Shown here: positions 26,113 through 33,840 of the stretch, piece by piece
Layout: every line of letters begins with the position of its first letter
Numbering within the stretch: position 1 is the stretch's first letter
Assembly: GCA_965204925.1 (NCBI GenBank)
Contig: OZ242021.1
Span: 1,302,001-1,366,000 of the forward strand
Direction of reading: 5' to 3'
DNA from: G963663315 sp965204925
GTDB taxonomy: Bacteria; Pseudomonadota; Gammaproteobacteria; Arenicellales; Poriferihabitantaceae
DNA: 64,000 nt
The notes under the pieces: model-generated
The model's input: the letters and a program-made list of their open reading frames with translations, nothing else
Databases searched by the model: none
Told to the model about the DNA's origin: nothing
Position numbers and translations under genes: made by a program

Positions 26113-26658
26113 ATGCGCATCCGTAATAAATGGCGCACAGCCCGCCCCCGCACATTGCAGGACAATGCCACTGCGGCCGCTTACATTGTCTGGCAAGTCG
26201 GGTTGCACTTTACCAAAAATCTGCATCAGGAAGAGTTCGACTATGAATCCGATTATCAACGAGTCCAGGTCATCGCCGAATATTTGATTTTCCTCAGTCA
26301 TGTCACGGACAGACTGGCGCATCAGCGACTCGACCACGAGCAACGGCAAATTTATATCTCGGTCCTGGTCGAACAGGTTGCCCGGCAGTACCAGCGTAAT
26401 GTTGAGGAAATCATGGGGAGCGGCGACTACCGCGCCGGCTTCCTCGGCAGGATCAATGCCCGGTTCGATCAGTACGCGCACGGGGTATTTGACGGGGATG
26501 AGCCCGGCTATGCCGCCAGGAGACTGTTGGGGAATCGGATACAGGATATTATGGGGCAATCCCAGACCAACAAATGGGTCATCCAGCAAATCATCGACAT
26601 AGACTCTCTGGATGCCGCAGACCAGGTCACAAGAGGCATAAAGCCCCTGCTGAATTAG
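26113..26658 (+). CDS. Conserved hypothetical protein, helical
   Basis: This 181-residue soluble protein is not recognised. It is rich in helix-forming residues with a central LIFLSHVTDRLAHQRLDHEQRQIY segment and no membrane helix. No strong ribosome site precedes the ATG at 26113. It may form a unit with the small gene before it. The facing methyltransferase gene ends ten bases away, so the two are convergent. Codon use looks like its core-genome neighbours. Confidence 0.6.
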   Translation: MRIRNKWRTARPRTLQDNATAAAYIVWQVGLHFTKNLHQEEFDYESDYQRVQVIAEYLIFLSHVTDRLAHQRLDHEQRQIYISVLVEQVARQYQRNVEEIMGSGDYRAGFLGRINARFDQYAHGVFDGDEPGYAARRLLGNRIQDIMGQSQTNKWVIQQIIDIDSLDAADQVTRGIKPLLN

Positions 26659-26667
26659 CCCGGTTCT

Positions 26668-27330
26668 TCAGGATTCACCGCGAACTGCCCGGCTGACGAC
26701 CGCCAGCCACGGCTGCCGGGCAATCGGAAGTCCGGCAGGCCGGTAGTAGTGATGTAATACAGAAAAACCCGCTGTTCGCAAATGCTGCCCGATCACATCA
26801 ATCTCCATGTAGCAACCATACCGCTCGCCCGACCAGCCCTCGGCGTTGCCGCGAGGGTTGGACATGAACAGGATACCGTCAGTTCGCAATGTGTCGTGCA
26901 GTGTGTCCAGTACCGCGGGCAGCTTACGCCCCGGCACATGAAACAGAGAGGCATTCGCGAAAATACCATCAAAGGCTCGCGGTGGCAGCGACAAATTCAG
27001 GAAGCTCTGGTGCAACACCCCGCAACCGGAATATTGCCGGGCCATCTTACAGAATTCGATGCTGCCATCAAGTCCGATCGGTCTGTGTCCGAGACCGCGA
27101 AAGTATTTGAGGTCGCGGCCGGGGCCGCAGCCAAAATCAAGTATATCAAGCTTTTGACCGGTACGGAACGGAGCCAGGAACGCGGCATAATTCTGCGTTA
27201 CATCATGGTCGATCGTACCCGCAAAAAATGAAACTGCATTATTGTCATAATGAGCCAGGGTACGGGATTCGATTTGCTCCGGATCGGTCGTGCTCACAGG
27301 TTTATGCTCCCGGCAGTAAAATGCGGGCAA
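26668..27330 (-). CDS. Class I SAM-dependent methyltransferase
   Basis: This 220-residue protein has a SAM-binding motif I, LDILDFGCGPGRDLKYF (about residues 60-76). An acidic motif (PIGLDGSIEF) and an FDGIFANASLFHV post-motif follow, in the order of class I methyltransferases acting on small molecules. The substrate cannot be read from sequence. It starts three bases after the glutathione transferase gene and is likely co-transcribed with it. Confidence 0.85.
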   Translation of the reverse strand: MPAFYCREHKPVSTTDPEQIESRTLAHYDNNAVSFFAGTIDHDVTQNYAAFLAPFRTGQKLDILDFGCGPGRDLKYFRGLGHRPIGLDGSIEFCKMARQYSGCGVLHQSFLNLSLPPRAFDGIFANASLFHVPGRKLPAVLDTLHDTLRTDGILFMSNPRGNAEGWSGERYGCYMEIDVIGQHLRTAGFSVLHHYYRPAGLPIARQPWLAVVSRAVRGES

Positions 27331-27333
27331 TGG

Positions 27334-27954
27334 TCAAGGCATCGGTATTTCTGTCTCGACCGGAACCCGGTAGCCTTTTTGTACGGCCGGGCGCGCAGCA
27401 ATTTCAGTATACCAGCGTTTCACATTGGGGAAGTCGTCCGGATCGACCTGCTGCCATTCAAACCTGGATGCCCACGGCCACAATGCGATGTCGGCAATCG
27501 AATAATCTCCAGCAACGTATTCATTTTCTTCCAGGCGATCGTCAAGTACGGTATAGAGGCGCTGGGCTTCCACCTTGTATCTTTTTTCCGCGTACTCACT
27601 GGTTCCGGGATTGAAGTGCAGGAAGTGATGAGCTTGTCCAAGCATCGGCCCGAAACCGCCCATCTGGAACATCAGCCATTGCAGAATCTGCCAGCGCTTG
27701 TTTTCCGGCATCAGCATTGCGGTCTTGTCTGCCAGATACATGAGGATCGCGCCGGATTCCATCATACCCAAACCATTTTCTTCGTCGACGATAGCCGGAA
27801 TCTTGTTGTTCGGGCTTATCTTCAGAAAATCCTCATCGAATTGATCATTTTTGCCGATGTCGATCGGATGAACCCGGTAGGGTATGCCGATCTCTTCGAG
27901 CATGATCGATACTTTGCGTCCGTTCGGGGTGCTCCACGTATACAGATTAATCAT
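27334..27954 (-). CDS. Glutathione S-transferase
   Basis: This 206-residue GST has an N-terminal thioredoxin-like domain starting INLYTWSTPNGRKVSIMLEE. It contains the cis-Pro KIPAIVD segment and the glutathione-binding MMESGAILMYLA. A helical C-terminal domain with DYSIADIALWPWASR follows. This resembles the YfcG/Nu-class disulfide-reductase GSTs, where an S/T-P-N motif occupies the active site. Probable role: thiol redox or detoxification in the cytosol. It precedes the methyltransferase gene on the same strand. Confidence 0.9.
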   Translation of the reverse strand: MINLYTWSTPNGRKVSIMLEEIGIPYRVHPIDIGKNDQFDEDFLKISPNNKIPAIVDEENGLGMMESGAILMYLADKTAMLMPENKRWQILQWLMFQMGGFGPMLGQAHHFLHFNPGTSEYAEKRYKVEAQRLYTVLDDRLEENEYVAGDYSIADIALWPWASRFEWQQVDPDDFPNVKRWYTEIAARPAVQKGYRVPVETEIPMP

Positions 27955-28082
27955 TACAGTATTCTCCTTGATTTATCGCGCATAATCGAATATCCCATTA
28001 GCCATATTTTCGACAGCCCTGCGTAGAGGTAAGCTGGTTAATACAGCGACTGACCACATTATGCAAAATCAACAGGCACCCT

Positions 28083-28529
28083 GTGAAAAATGACTCTCCG
28101 GTAAATCTGGGTAGCGGCATTTCCGCGTTTGAATCGAAGCATTTCGCTCTGGCGCTGCGAATTTTGTCACCTTTGGCGGAAAACGGCAATGCAGAGGCGC
28201 AGTACCGCATGGCGATCATGTATCAAAATGGCCTGGGCGTGGTGCGCAATGAGCTGATGGCGTTCAAGAATATGAAACTGGCCGCCGGGCAATCGCTTGC
28301 CCTGGCTCAGCACGGGCTGGGGTTCATGTATATGGAAGGGGACTGTGTGGACCAGAATGCGGAAAAAGCTGCATACTGGTTTACACAAGCTGCAAATCAG
28401 GGACTGGTGGGCTCGCAGGCGACCTTGGCCTTGCTGTACGAAGAAGGCCGCGGTTGTGATGTGGATCTGGAGAAGGCGAAAATGTGGTATCGCAAGGCCG
28501 GTTTTGATGACAAGGCTGATTCGCTTTGA
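28083..28529 (+). CDS. Sel1-repeat (TPR-like) protein
   Basis: This 148-residue protein is built of Sel1 repeats, for example AEYRMAIMYQNGLG-type, AQHGLGFMYMEGDCV and SQATLALLYEEGRGCD units about 36 residues apart. These form a superhelix for protein contacts. It starts with GTG at 28083, and no signal peptide is seen. Its stop overlaps a TTG start of the next gene, so the TrpD2-like gene may be translationally coupled. The partner is unknown. Confidence 0.8.
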   Translation: MKNDSPVNLGSGISAFESKHFALALRILSPLAENGNAEAQYRMAIMYQNGLGVVRNELMAFKNMKLAAGQSLALAQHGLGFMYMEGDCVDQNAEKAAYWFTQAANQGLVGSQATLALLYEEGRGCDVDLEKAKMWYRKAGFDDKADSL

Positions 28530-29671
28530 ATATTTCCACTGAACATGGCGGAACCGCTATCTCCAGCGCCCCCCAATCGCGTATGCGGCAGTATCTGCAA
28601 CTGATCGCAACCGGCCCGGAATTGAGCAAATCCCTGACCGAAGCGCAGGCAGAAGATGCCATGGACATGATTCTGCAAGACCGCATCAGCCCGGTGCGGG
28701 CCGCGCTGTTCCTGATTGCGTTGCGCATGAAACGCGAAACCGATGCCGAGAATATCGGAGTTCTCAATGCACTGATGCGTAATTTGAAGACCTGTGTCAC
28801 CCGCAGTCCGGAAATCCTGGCTATCGCCGACCCGTTCAACGGTTACACCCGCAGCCTGCCGGCGACCCCGTTTCTACCGGCTGTCTATGCCGCCTGCGGG
28901 TTGCCGGCCTACATACACGGATTGCAGTTCGTCGGTCCGAAGTACGGTATCACCGCCCGCATGGTACTGGATGCAGCAGGGATCAACGTCGAACTGCCCC
29001 CCCCGGAAGCCGCGCAAAAACTGGATCACGCGGATACCGGCTGGAGCTATCTGGATCAGGAGCAATACATTCCCGCGCTGCACAAAATGGTCGAACTGCG
29101 GGATGAGATGGTAAAACGAAGCTGTATTTCTACATTGGAGGTGGTGTTGCAACCCTTGCGAGGCGCCCGCGCCACCTGGCTGGTAACCGGGTTCGTGCAC
29201 AAGGCTTATCCCCCGGTTTATTCGATGCTGGCCAGACATGCCGGGTTTGATGCAGGCGCCATTGTCCGCGGGGTTGAAGGAGGATGTATTCCGTCACTCA
29301 GCCAGGTATCGCGCTATTTCGGTTGTTGGGGAGATGAGGAGTTGACGCTGAACAAACTGGCGCCTGCTGAATTCGGCATAGAACGCAAACAACGGGCAAT
29401 ACCGGTTCCCGAATCATTTCGGGCGGATATTGAACGAACATCCTGCAACAATACCCGAATACTCAAGGGAGTTGTGGAACATACGGTTGACCTTGGCCTC
29501 GAAGCGCTGGGCAACGCCCCCGGGGGGATGCGTGACAGCCTGATTTACGGCGCCGCCATCGGGTTGAAACAATTCAGGATGGCTTCCGATACGCGCGAGG
29601 CGGCGGCCAAGGCGGCAAAAGCGATTGCCAGCGGTGAAGCGCTGGCCAGATTCAGGGCGGCCGGCTGTTAG
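28526..29671 (+). CDS. TrpD2-like glycosyltransferase-fold protein
   Basis: This protein of up to 381 residues belongs to the anthranilate phosphoribosyltransferase-like TrpD2/YbiB group. It has an N-terminal helical domain (LSKSLTEAQAEDAMDMILQ, VRAALFLIALRMK) and a phosphoribosyltransferase-type core. The substrate-binding loop of true TrpD is not preserved (DPFNGYTRSLPATPFL). TrpD2 proteins bind nucleic acids and are linked to DNA damage in E. coli. The TTG start overlaps the Sel1 stop; an ATG at 28583 is an alternative. It is not a tryptophan synthesis gene by context. Confidence 0.8.
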   Translation: MNISTEHGGTAISSAPQSRMRQYLQLIATGPELSKSLTEAQAEDAMDMILQDRISPVRAALFLIALRMKRETDAENIGVLNALMRNLKTCVTRSPEILAIADPFNGYTRSLPATPFLPAVYAACGLPAYIHGLQFVGPKYGITARMVLDAAGINVELPPPEAAQKLDHADTGWSYLDQEQYIPALHKMVELRDEMVKRSCISTLEVVLQPLRGARATWLVTGFVHKAYPPVYSMLARHAGFDAGAIVRGVEGGCIPSLSQVSRYFGCWGDEELTLNKLAPAEFGIERKQRAIPVPESFRADIERTSCNNTRILKGVVEHTVDLGLEALGNAPGGMRDSLIYGAAIGLKQFRMASDTREAAAKAAKAIASGEALARFRAAGC

Positions 29672-29698
29672 CGGGTTTCCCCGATTGATATGGCCGCC

Positions 29699-31084
29699 AT
29701 GAAATATCTGCCGTTAATGCACAATTTCTGCGCTTGCCATTGTCTTGTGGCAGGCGGCGGAAAAGTAGCCCTCAGGCGCGCCCGGCGTGTATTGGACGCG
29801 GGAGGTATGGTTGACGTCATCGCAATAGAATGTCTGCCCGAATTGAACGAAATCGTCCTCGCGAACAACGGCAGTATACGGCTTCGTCCCTGGCGCTGCG
29901 GCGACCTCGGCAGTCAGTACAAGCTGCTGGTAGCCGCAACGAATGACAGGGCGGTCAATCGGCAAATTGCCGGAGAAGGCAAACGCCGCGGGATTCCGGT
30001 TAATGTAGTGGATGATTCTTCGCTGTGTGATGTCATTTTCCCCACCGTCATCAACCGCGCGCCCGCGCAGATCGCCATTACCAGCGGCAGCGCCTCTCCT
30101 CAGTTCACGAACCTGCTGCGGCGCCGTATCAATCTGTTCATACCGAGCGGTTATGGCCGGCTTGCGGACCTGTTCGGGCGCTATCGCCGGCAGGTCAATC
30201 AGCGCATCAAACATCCGGCAGAGCGCAAAAACTTCTGGAACAAGGTCGTGCACGGCCACATTGCCGAAAGCGCCCTGTCGGGAAACATAGAGCTTGCGGA
30301 ATCCCGCCTGCAAGCGGCGATTGATGATCACCGGGAGTTCTCGGACTGTGGAGAGGTTTATCTGATCGGCGCCGGGCCGGGCGACCCCGACCTGCTGACC
30401 CTGCGTGCATTTCGACTGCTGCAGCAAGCTGAGATCGTGATTTATGACCGGCTGGTATCGCAGGAAACCCTGGACCAACTGGAAGAGGGCAAGGAATTGA
30501 TTTATGTCGGCAAGCAGCGCTCGAAGCATACCCTGCCGCAAACACAAATCAATGATCTTCTGGTGCAGTATGCCAGACAGGGGAAACGGGTAGCGAGGTT
30601 GAAAGGAGGGGATCCCTTTATTTTTGGCCGCGGCGGGGAAGAAATAGAAACGCTGGCCGAGAATCATATTCCCTTCCAGATTATCCCCGGTATAACCGCA
30701 GCGACCGGATGCGCCAGCTATGCGGGCATTCCTCTGACTCACCGTGATCATGCGCAATCGGTGCGCTTTGTAGCCGGGCAGTTGCAAAACGGGTCGGTCA
30801 ATCTTGACTGGGATAACCTGACCGCCGGAGACCAGACCCTGGTTTTCTATATGGCTCTCAAGGGGTTGCCGATAATCTGCGAACAATTGATTGCTCATGG
30901 TTGCCCCCCCGACACTCTGGCCGCAGTCATTGAAAAGGGCACGACGCCGCAGCAGCGTGTTTACATCAGCGCCCTGAAAAAACTTCCCGCTGTCCTGGTC
31001 GAGAACAATATCCAGGCGCCGACCCTGACCATAGTCGGCTCCGTAGTCGGCCTGCATGCGAAGCTGGGGTGGTTCAACCGCTGA
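29699..31084 (+). CDS. cysG: Siroheme synthase (fused dehydrogenase/ferrochelatase and methyltransferase)
   Basis: This protein of about 461 residues converts uroporphyrinogen III to siroheme for sulfite and nitrite reductases. The N-terminal part starts KYLPLMHNFCACHCLVAGGGKVALRR, an NAD-binding Rossmann region. A middle ferrochelatase domain follows. The C-terminal SUMT domain has VYLIGAGPGDPDLLTLRA, GGDPFIFGRGGEE and FQIIPGITAATGCASYAGIPLTHRD. The ATG at 29699 matches family N-termini better than the one at 29690. A small hairpin follows the gene. The fused form is common in gammaproteobacteria. Confidence 0.95.
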   Translation: MKYLPLMHNFCACHCLVAGGGKVALRRARRVLDAGGMVDVIAIECLPELNEIVLANNGSIRLRPWRCGDLGSQYKLLVAATNDRAVNRQIAGEGKRRGIPVNVVDDSSLCDVIFPTVINRAPAQIAITSGSASPQFTNLLRRRINLFIPSGYGRLADLFGRYRRQVNQRIKHPAERKNFWNKVVHGHIAESALSGNIELAESRLQAAIDDHREFSDCGEVYLIGAGPGDPDLLTLRAFRLLQQAEIVIYDRLVSQETLDQLEEGKELIYVGKQRSKHTLPQTQINDLLVQYARQGKRVARLKGGDPFIFGRGGEEIETLAENHIPFQIIPGITAATGCASYAGIPLTHRDHAQSVRFVAGQLQNGSVNLDWDNLTAGDQTLVFYMALKGLPIICEQLIAHGCPPDTLAAVIEKGTTPQQRVYISALKKLPAVLVENNIQAPTLTIVGSVVGLHAKLGWFNR

Positions 31085-31104
31085 TTCGAAGTTTAGGTAA
31101 AATG

Positions 31105-31123
31105 GAGACTATGAGGCAGTCTC
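31105..31123 (+). terminator. Hairpin after cysG
   Basis: GAGACT (31105-31110) and AGTCTC (31118-31123) form a 6-bp stem with a 7-base loop. A moderately T-rich stretch follows. It may be a weak terminator for cysG. Confidence 0.45.
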
Positions 31124-31160
31124 ATTTCATTTAAACCTGGACAATAAAGAACAAGAGCCA

Positions 31161-31343
31161 ATGCGAATTAAAAGTGTAACCCTGGATAACTATAAGCGGT
31201 TTTCTTCGTTGTCTATTGGGGGTTTGCCCGAATCAGCGAGGCTTGTTGTCCTCGTTGGGCCAAATGGTTCCGGCAAGTCCTCGGTGTTCGACTCGTTCCT
31301 TTTGAAAGCTGACGCAGCTTTCAGTAATTATAGCCTTGACTGA
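31161..31343 (+). pseudogene. AAA ATPase N-terminal fragment
   Basis: This 60-residue fragment carries the start of a RecF/SMC-like AAA ATPase: MRIKSVTLDNYKRFSSLSIGG, then Walker A GPNGSGKSS near residue 34. It stops just after the P-loop, whereas such proteins normally run to 400-600 residues with Walker B and signature motifs. It lies at the edge of the degraded restriction-modification region and is best read as a remnant of a defence or mobile ATPase gene. Confidence 0.75.
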
Positions 31344-31660
31344 TGACTCCAGACAGCTATGATAGCGAGGTCCTGCGGACATTTATGAGGGATAACGAAT
31401 GTATGAGGGATAACGAATGCGAGGAAAATGTTATTGAAGAAGTGATAGACAAGTGGAAGTCGCGGGTAAAGGGTTCGATAAAAACGAAAAATGTAAAGGA
31501 CATCTCACGGCGCCTTTTCCAGCTAATCCGCAATGCCACGAATCTACCCAACCTCGGAAACAGGCGCGAAGAATTTGTATTGGAACACCTGATTCCGGCA
31601 CTAAGCAATACGCCAAACGGTTACAGGGAGGTTCGGGAGGATGTGTTTGGTACTGGCTAA
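31343..31660 (+). CDS. Unrecognised ORF after the ATPase fragment
   Basis: This 105-residue ORF begins at an ATG overlapping the stop of the ATPase fragment. It includes a tandem repeat giving MRDNEC twice and a helical region (VIEEVIDKWKSRVKGSIKTKN). The C-terminus reads GYREVREDVFGTG. No family is recognised. It could be a frame-shifted continuation or another remnant. Coding status is uncertain. Confidence 0.35.
   Translation: MTPDSYDSEVLRTFMRDNECMRDNECEENVIEEVIDKWKSRVKGSIKTKNVKDISRRLFQLIRNATNLPNLGNRREEFVLEHLIPALSNTPNGYREVREDVFGTG
31385..31420 (+). repeat. Two 18-bp tandem repeats
   Basis: ATGAGGGATAACGAATGT is followed directly by ATGAGGGATAACGAATGC, identical except for the last base. 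It duplicates six residues of the small ORF. Confidence 0.9.
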
Positions 31661-31826
31661 TTCAGGTTGGCGGCCCAACCTGTCAGAATTGCTGGAGCCG
31701 AGAGCAAATGTTCCGTTGTCAGCAGCTGATACAAACCATACGCGGCGCAGTAACCTGCCGAATCACCAAAATTAACCACACTCAAGGGGATAAATAATTA
31801 TAATAGAATTTATTCTGGCGAGACGC

Positions 31827-32054
31827 CTAACGGCATCCTGACAAATAGTAGACTGACCATACACGTCCCGATACCCGTTGCCCACCAGCACTCTGGCGAA
31901 AACCCCGCGCTTCTGCTTCCTGTTTTTCCTTTTTCTTAGCCTCTTCGTAGGTGAGTCCTCTGTGTAAAACTTGGCCGTCAGTACAGCCTTCGACACGTTT
32001 CCAGTGTCTGATCCTCTCTTCTGGATTTGTGGACATTCCAACACGACAAGTCAT
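31827..32054 (-). CDS. Small hypothetical protein downstream of the restriction gene
   Basis: This 75-residue protein begins MTCRVGMSTNPEERIRHW and includes GGQRVSGRVWSVYYLSG, recalling a family of very small phage and plasmid proteins of unknown role with an RVGM-T start. A G-rich stretch upstream (AGGGGGTAGAAA) serves as ribosome site. It starts 11 bases after the end of the broken MvaI/BcnI-type gene on the same strand, so it was probably the third gene of that operon. Function unknown. Confidence 0.6.
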   Translation of the reverse strand: MTCRVGMSTNPEERIRHWKRVEGCTDGQVLHRGLTYEEAKKKEKQEAEARGFRQSAGGQRVSGRVWSVYYLSGCR

Positions 32055-32065
32055 TTTCTACCCCC

Positions 32066-32825
32066 TCATATTGATTTACATAAACGATAAAGATTTCGGT
32101 AACAGCCCGGCTTTAACCGGAATTTGGTTCCATGGTTGTGCCCGGTTCTGGCATCGAAATCAACAAGCACGTTCCCCTCTTCGATTTCATGCACAAAAAG
32201 GTCTTTCTGGAAATCCTCCAGCATGAGAAATTCCCGGTAGCGGAAATGCTCCTCACCGCCTTCACGTTTACGCTCGGCTACTGCGTAAAGCGTTTTGCCA
32301 AGCTTTGTTCCCGCCTTAAGGCTGTGGATCCAATTCTTCTAACTGAACACGACTGGCGACATCACTCAGCCATGCTCCGTGCTCGTTCTGATCTACACAA
32401 TCAGGATCAAACGATAGTTCAACACGTTGGCAGTGGTGGTTCACGATAACAGTGAATCCGCGATTTGTTCGCTGGCCTGCTGTCAGTGTCTGTCTGAAAC
32501 TCCTTTCACTGGCTGGGTATTTTCCACCTGCCTCTTTGTGCGGCCATCCGTAATTCGGCAGTAGGACTTGGGGCACAAACCTGAAAGCTCTGGGAGAAGG
32601 CTCCATATGAAAAAGGGTAAGTAATGACGACGTATTCGCTCGCTGCACCTTGACCTCCCACTCACCGGCATTAGGTAGAGGCAAGTTGTTTTCTTCAATG
32701 CCGAGCAAATCCTCAAGTGTATTGCCTACACTGCCGTCGTTGTCAGGTCTTTGTGTTTTGACCCACCCTCTTTCACGAATCCGCTCAAGATCATTCGTCA
32801 ATGACTCCTTTGTAAACCTCTTCAT
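32066..32825 (-). pseudogene. MvaI/BcnI-family restriction endonuclease, frameshifted
   Basis: The first frame (32316-32825, 169 codons) reads FTKESLTNDLERIRERGWVK, then NTLEDLLGIEENNLPLPNAGEWEVK, then LFHMEPSPRAFRFVPQVLLP and the GWPHKEAGGKYP block. All are typical of MvaI/BcnI-type endonucleases, which cut CCWGG or CCSGG. It stops after LEELDPQP. The rest continues in another frame from about 32312 (KAGTKLGKTLYAVAERKREG, then VDFDARTGHNHGTKFRL) to a stop at 32066. About ten family codons are missing at the junction, so a small deletion shifted the frame. The N-terminal nuclease core may survive, but the enzyme is probably dead. Confidence 0.85.
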
Positions 32826-33664
32826 TCAGGAGGTCTCCAAAAATCAAGCAAATACTCAAATGTCACGCCCATGGTGATGTAGTTACTGGGCCAGCCGAAA
32901 ATCCCGATCCTGTTTACTATATTGCGACGATCCCAGATGATAATGTTGCGCAGCTCGTAGCCCCGCTTTCGGAACTCCTCGATCAGGGACACATGGATGG
33001 TAATACGCTGGTTCTCCCACCACATATCAGGTACATTGATCACACAATGTCCTCTCGGTCGCAGAAGTGGCAGTAATCGTTGGAAAATGTCACCCATATT
33101 TTGGGTATAGGAGTCTAACGCCATGGTGCTCAAATCCCTGACGTTCTGCGAGTACTGTTCTACCTTGCCTAACTGGTCGTTATCGCGGTCGCGGCGCGAT
33201 TTGTTTTTTCTCTTGCGATTCAGAAGGTTTGCGTATGGCGGTGACGTAACGATCAGACTAATTGATTTATCCGGTAACCGGGCATCAATATTAATCGCGT
33301 CGTCAGTGACCGCGATTTGTTCGGACTGCTTGAATATATCCGTAGTTCCAGCCAGTCGGTTGCGACATAGATCGATGTAAGTTTCCGATAGATCAAAACC
33401 AACCGCGTTTCTGTCGCAATCATGGGCCGCCACCAGCGTAGAGCCACTGCCTACGAATGGGTCGACGACAAGCTCACCTTTATGCGTGAACTGTTCAATC
33501 AGCCGCCGAGGCAGAGCAATGGGGAACGTCGCCGGATGAACACTCTTATCGCGAATATCCCGTTTTTCATAATTGAATTCCCAAACACCTAACTGGTTTT
33601 TCAACCACTCTTTGGCCGTCAGACAGCAGATATGTTTAGAGCTATAGTCGCACGTCCGGTCCAT
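32822..33664 (-). CDS. DNA methyltransferase (probable N4-cytosine) of an MvaI/BcnI-type R-M system
   Basis: This protein of about 280 residues has an LTAKEWLKNQLGVWEF start region. Motif X and the SAM motif I come next (DKSVHPATFPIALPRRL, then VVDPFVGSGSTLVAA), then an FDLSETY acidic motif. The catalytic TSPPY (motif IV) and VINVPDMWWENQR follow. SPPY suggests N4-cytosine methylation. Motif I before motif IV differs from the classic beta order. An ATG at 33664 fits family starts; an in-frame ATG at 33778 adds 38 unlike residues. The stop overlaps the broken nuclease start, so the pair formed one operon. It appears intact and may act alone. Confidence 0.85.
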   Translation of the reverse strand: MDRTCDYSSKHICCLTAKEWLKNQLGVWEFNYEKRDIRDKSVHPATFPIALPRRLIEQFTHKGELVVDPFVGSGSTLVAAHDCDRNAVGFDLSETYIDLCRNRLAGTTDIFKQSEQIAVTDDAINIDARLPDKSISLIVTSPPYANLLNRKRKNKSRRDRDNDQLGKVEQYSQNVRDLSTMALDSYTQNMGDIFQRLLPLLRPRGHCVINVPDMWWENQRITIHVSLIEEFRKRGYELRNIIIWDRRNIVNRIGIFGWPSNYITMGVTFEYLLDFWRPPE

Positions 33665-33840
33665 TCCAATTTGTATTGGCTTGTCGGTCGCATGACTGCA
33701 AGAAAATCGGTGATTTGTCTCTGGGCTCGGTCCCGACTCTACCCGAATATTTCTACTCACTGTTCCACTGGTCTCCAAAAAGCCCTGATGTTGATAAATC
33801 GCACAGTTTCAACGCCAAACCGTCGAAGCCGGGAAACGAA

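Noticed and set aside
28526..29671. Tryptophan pathway anthranilate phosphoribosyltransferase
   Set aside because: The substrate loop differs and there are no trp genes; TrpD2 fits better.
29714..31057. 447-codon minus-strand ORF
   Set aside because: It is the antisense shadow of cysG.
32132..32449. Plus-strand ORF over the restriction gene
   Set aside because: It is the antisense of the shifted C-terminal frame of the MvaI/BcnI-type nuclease.
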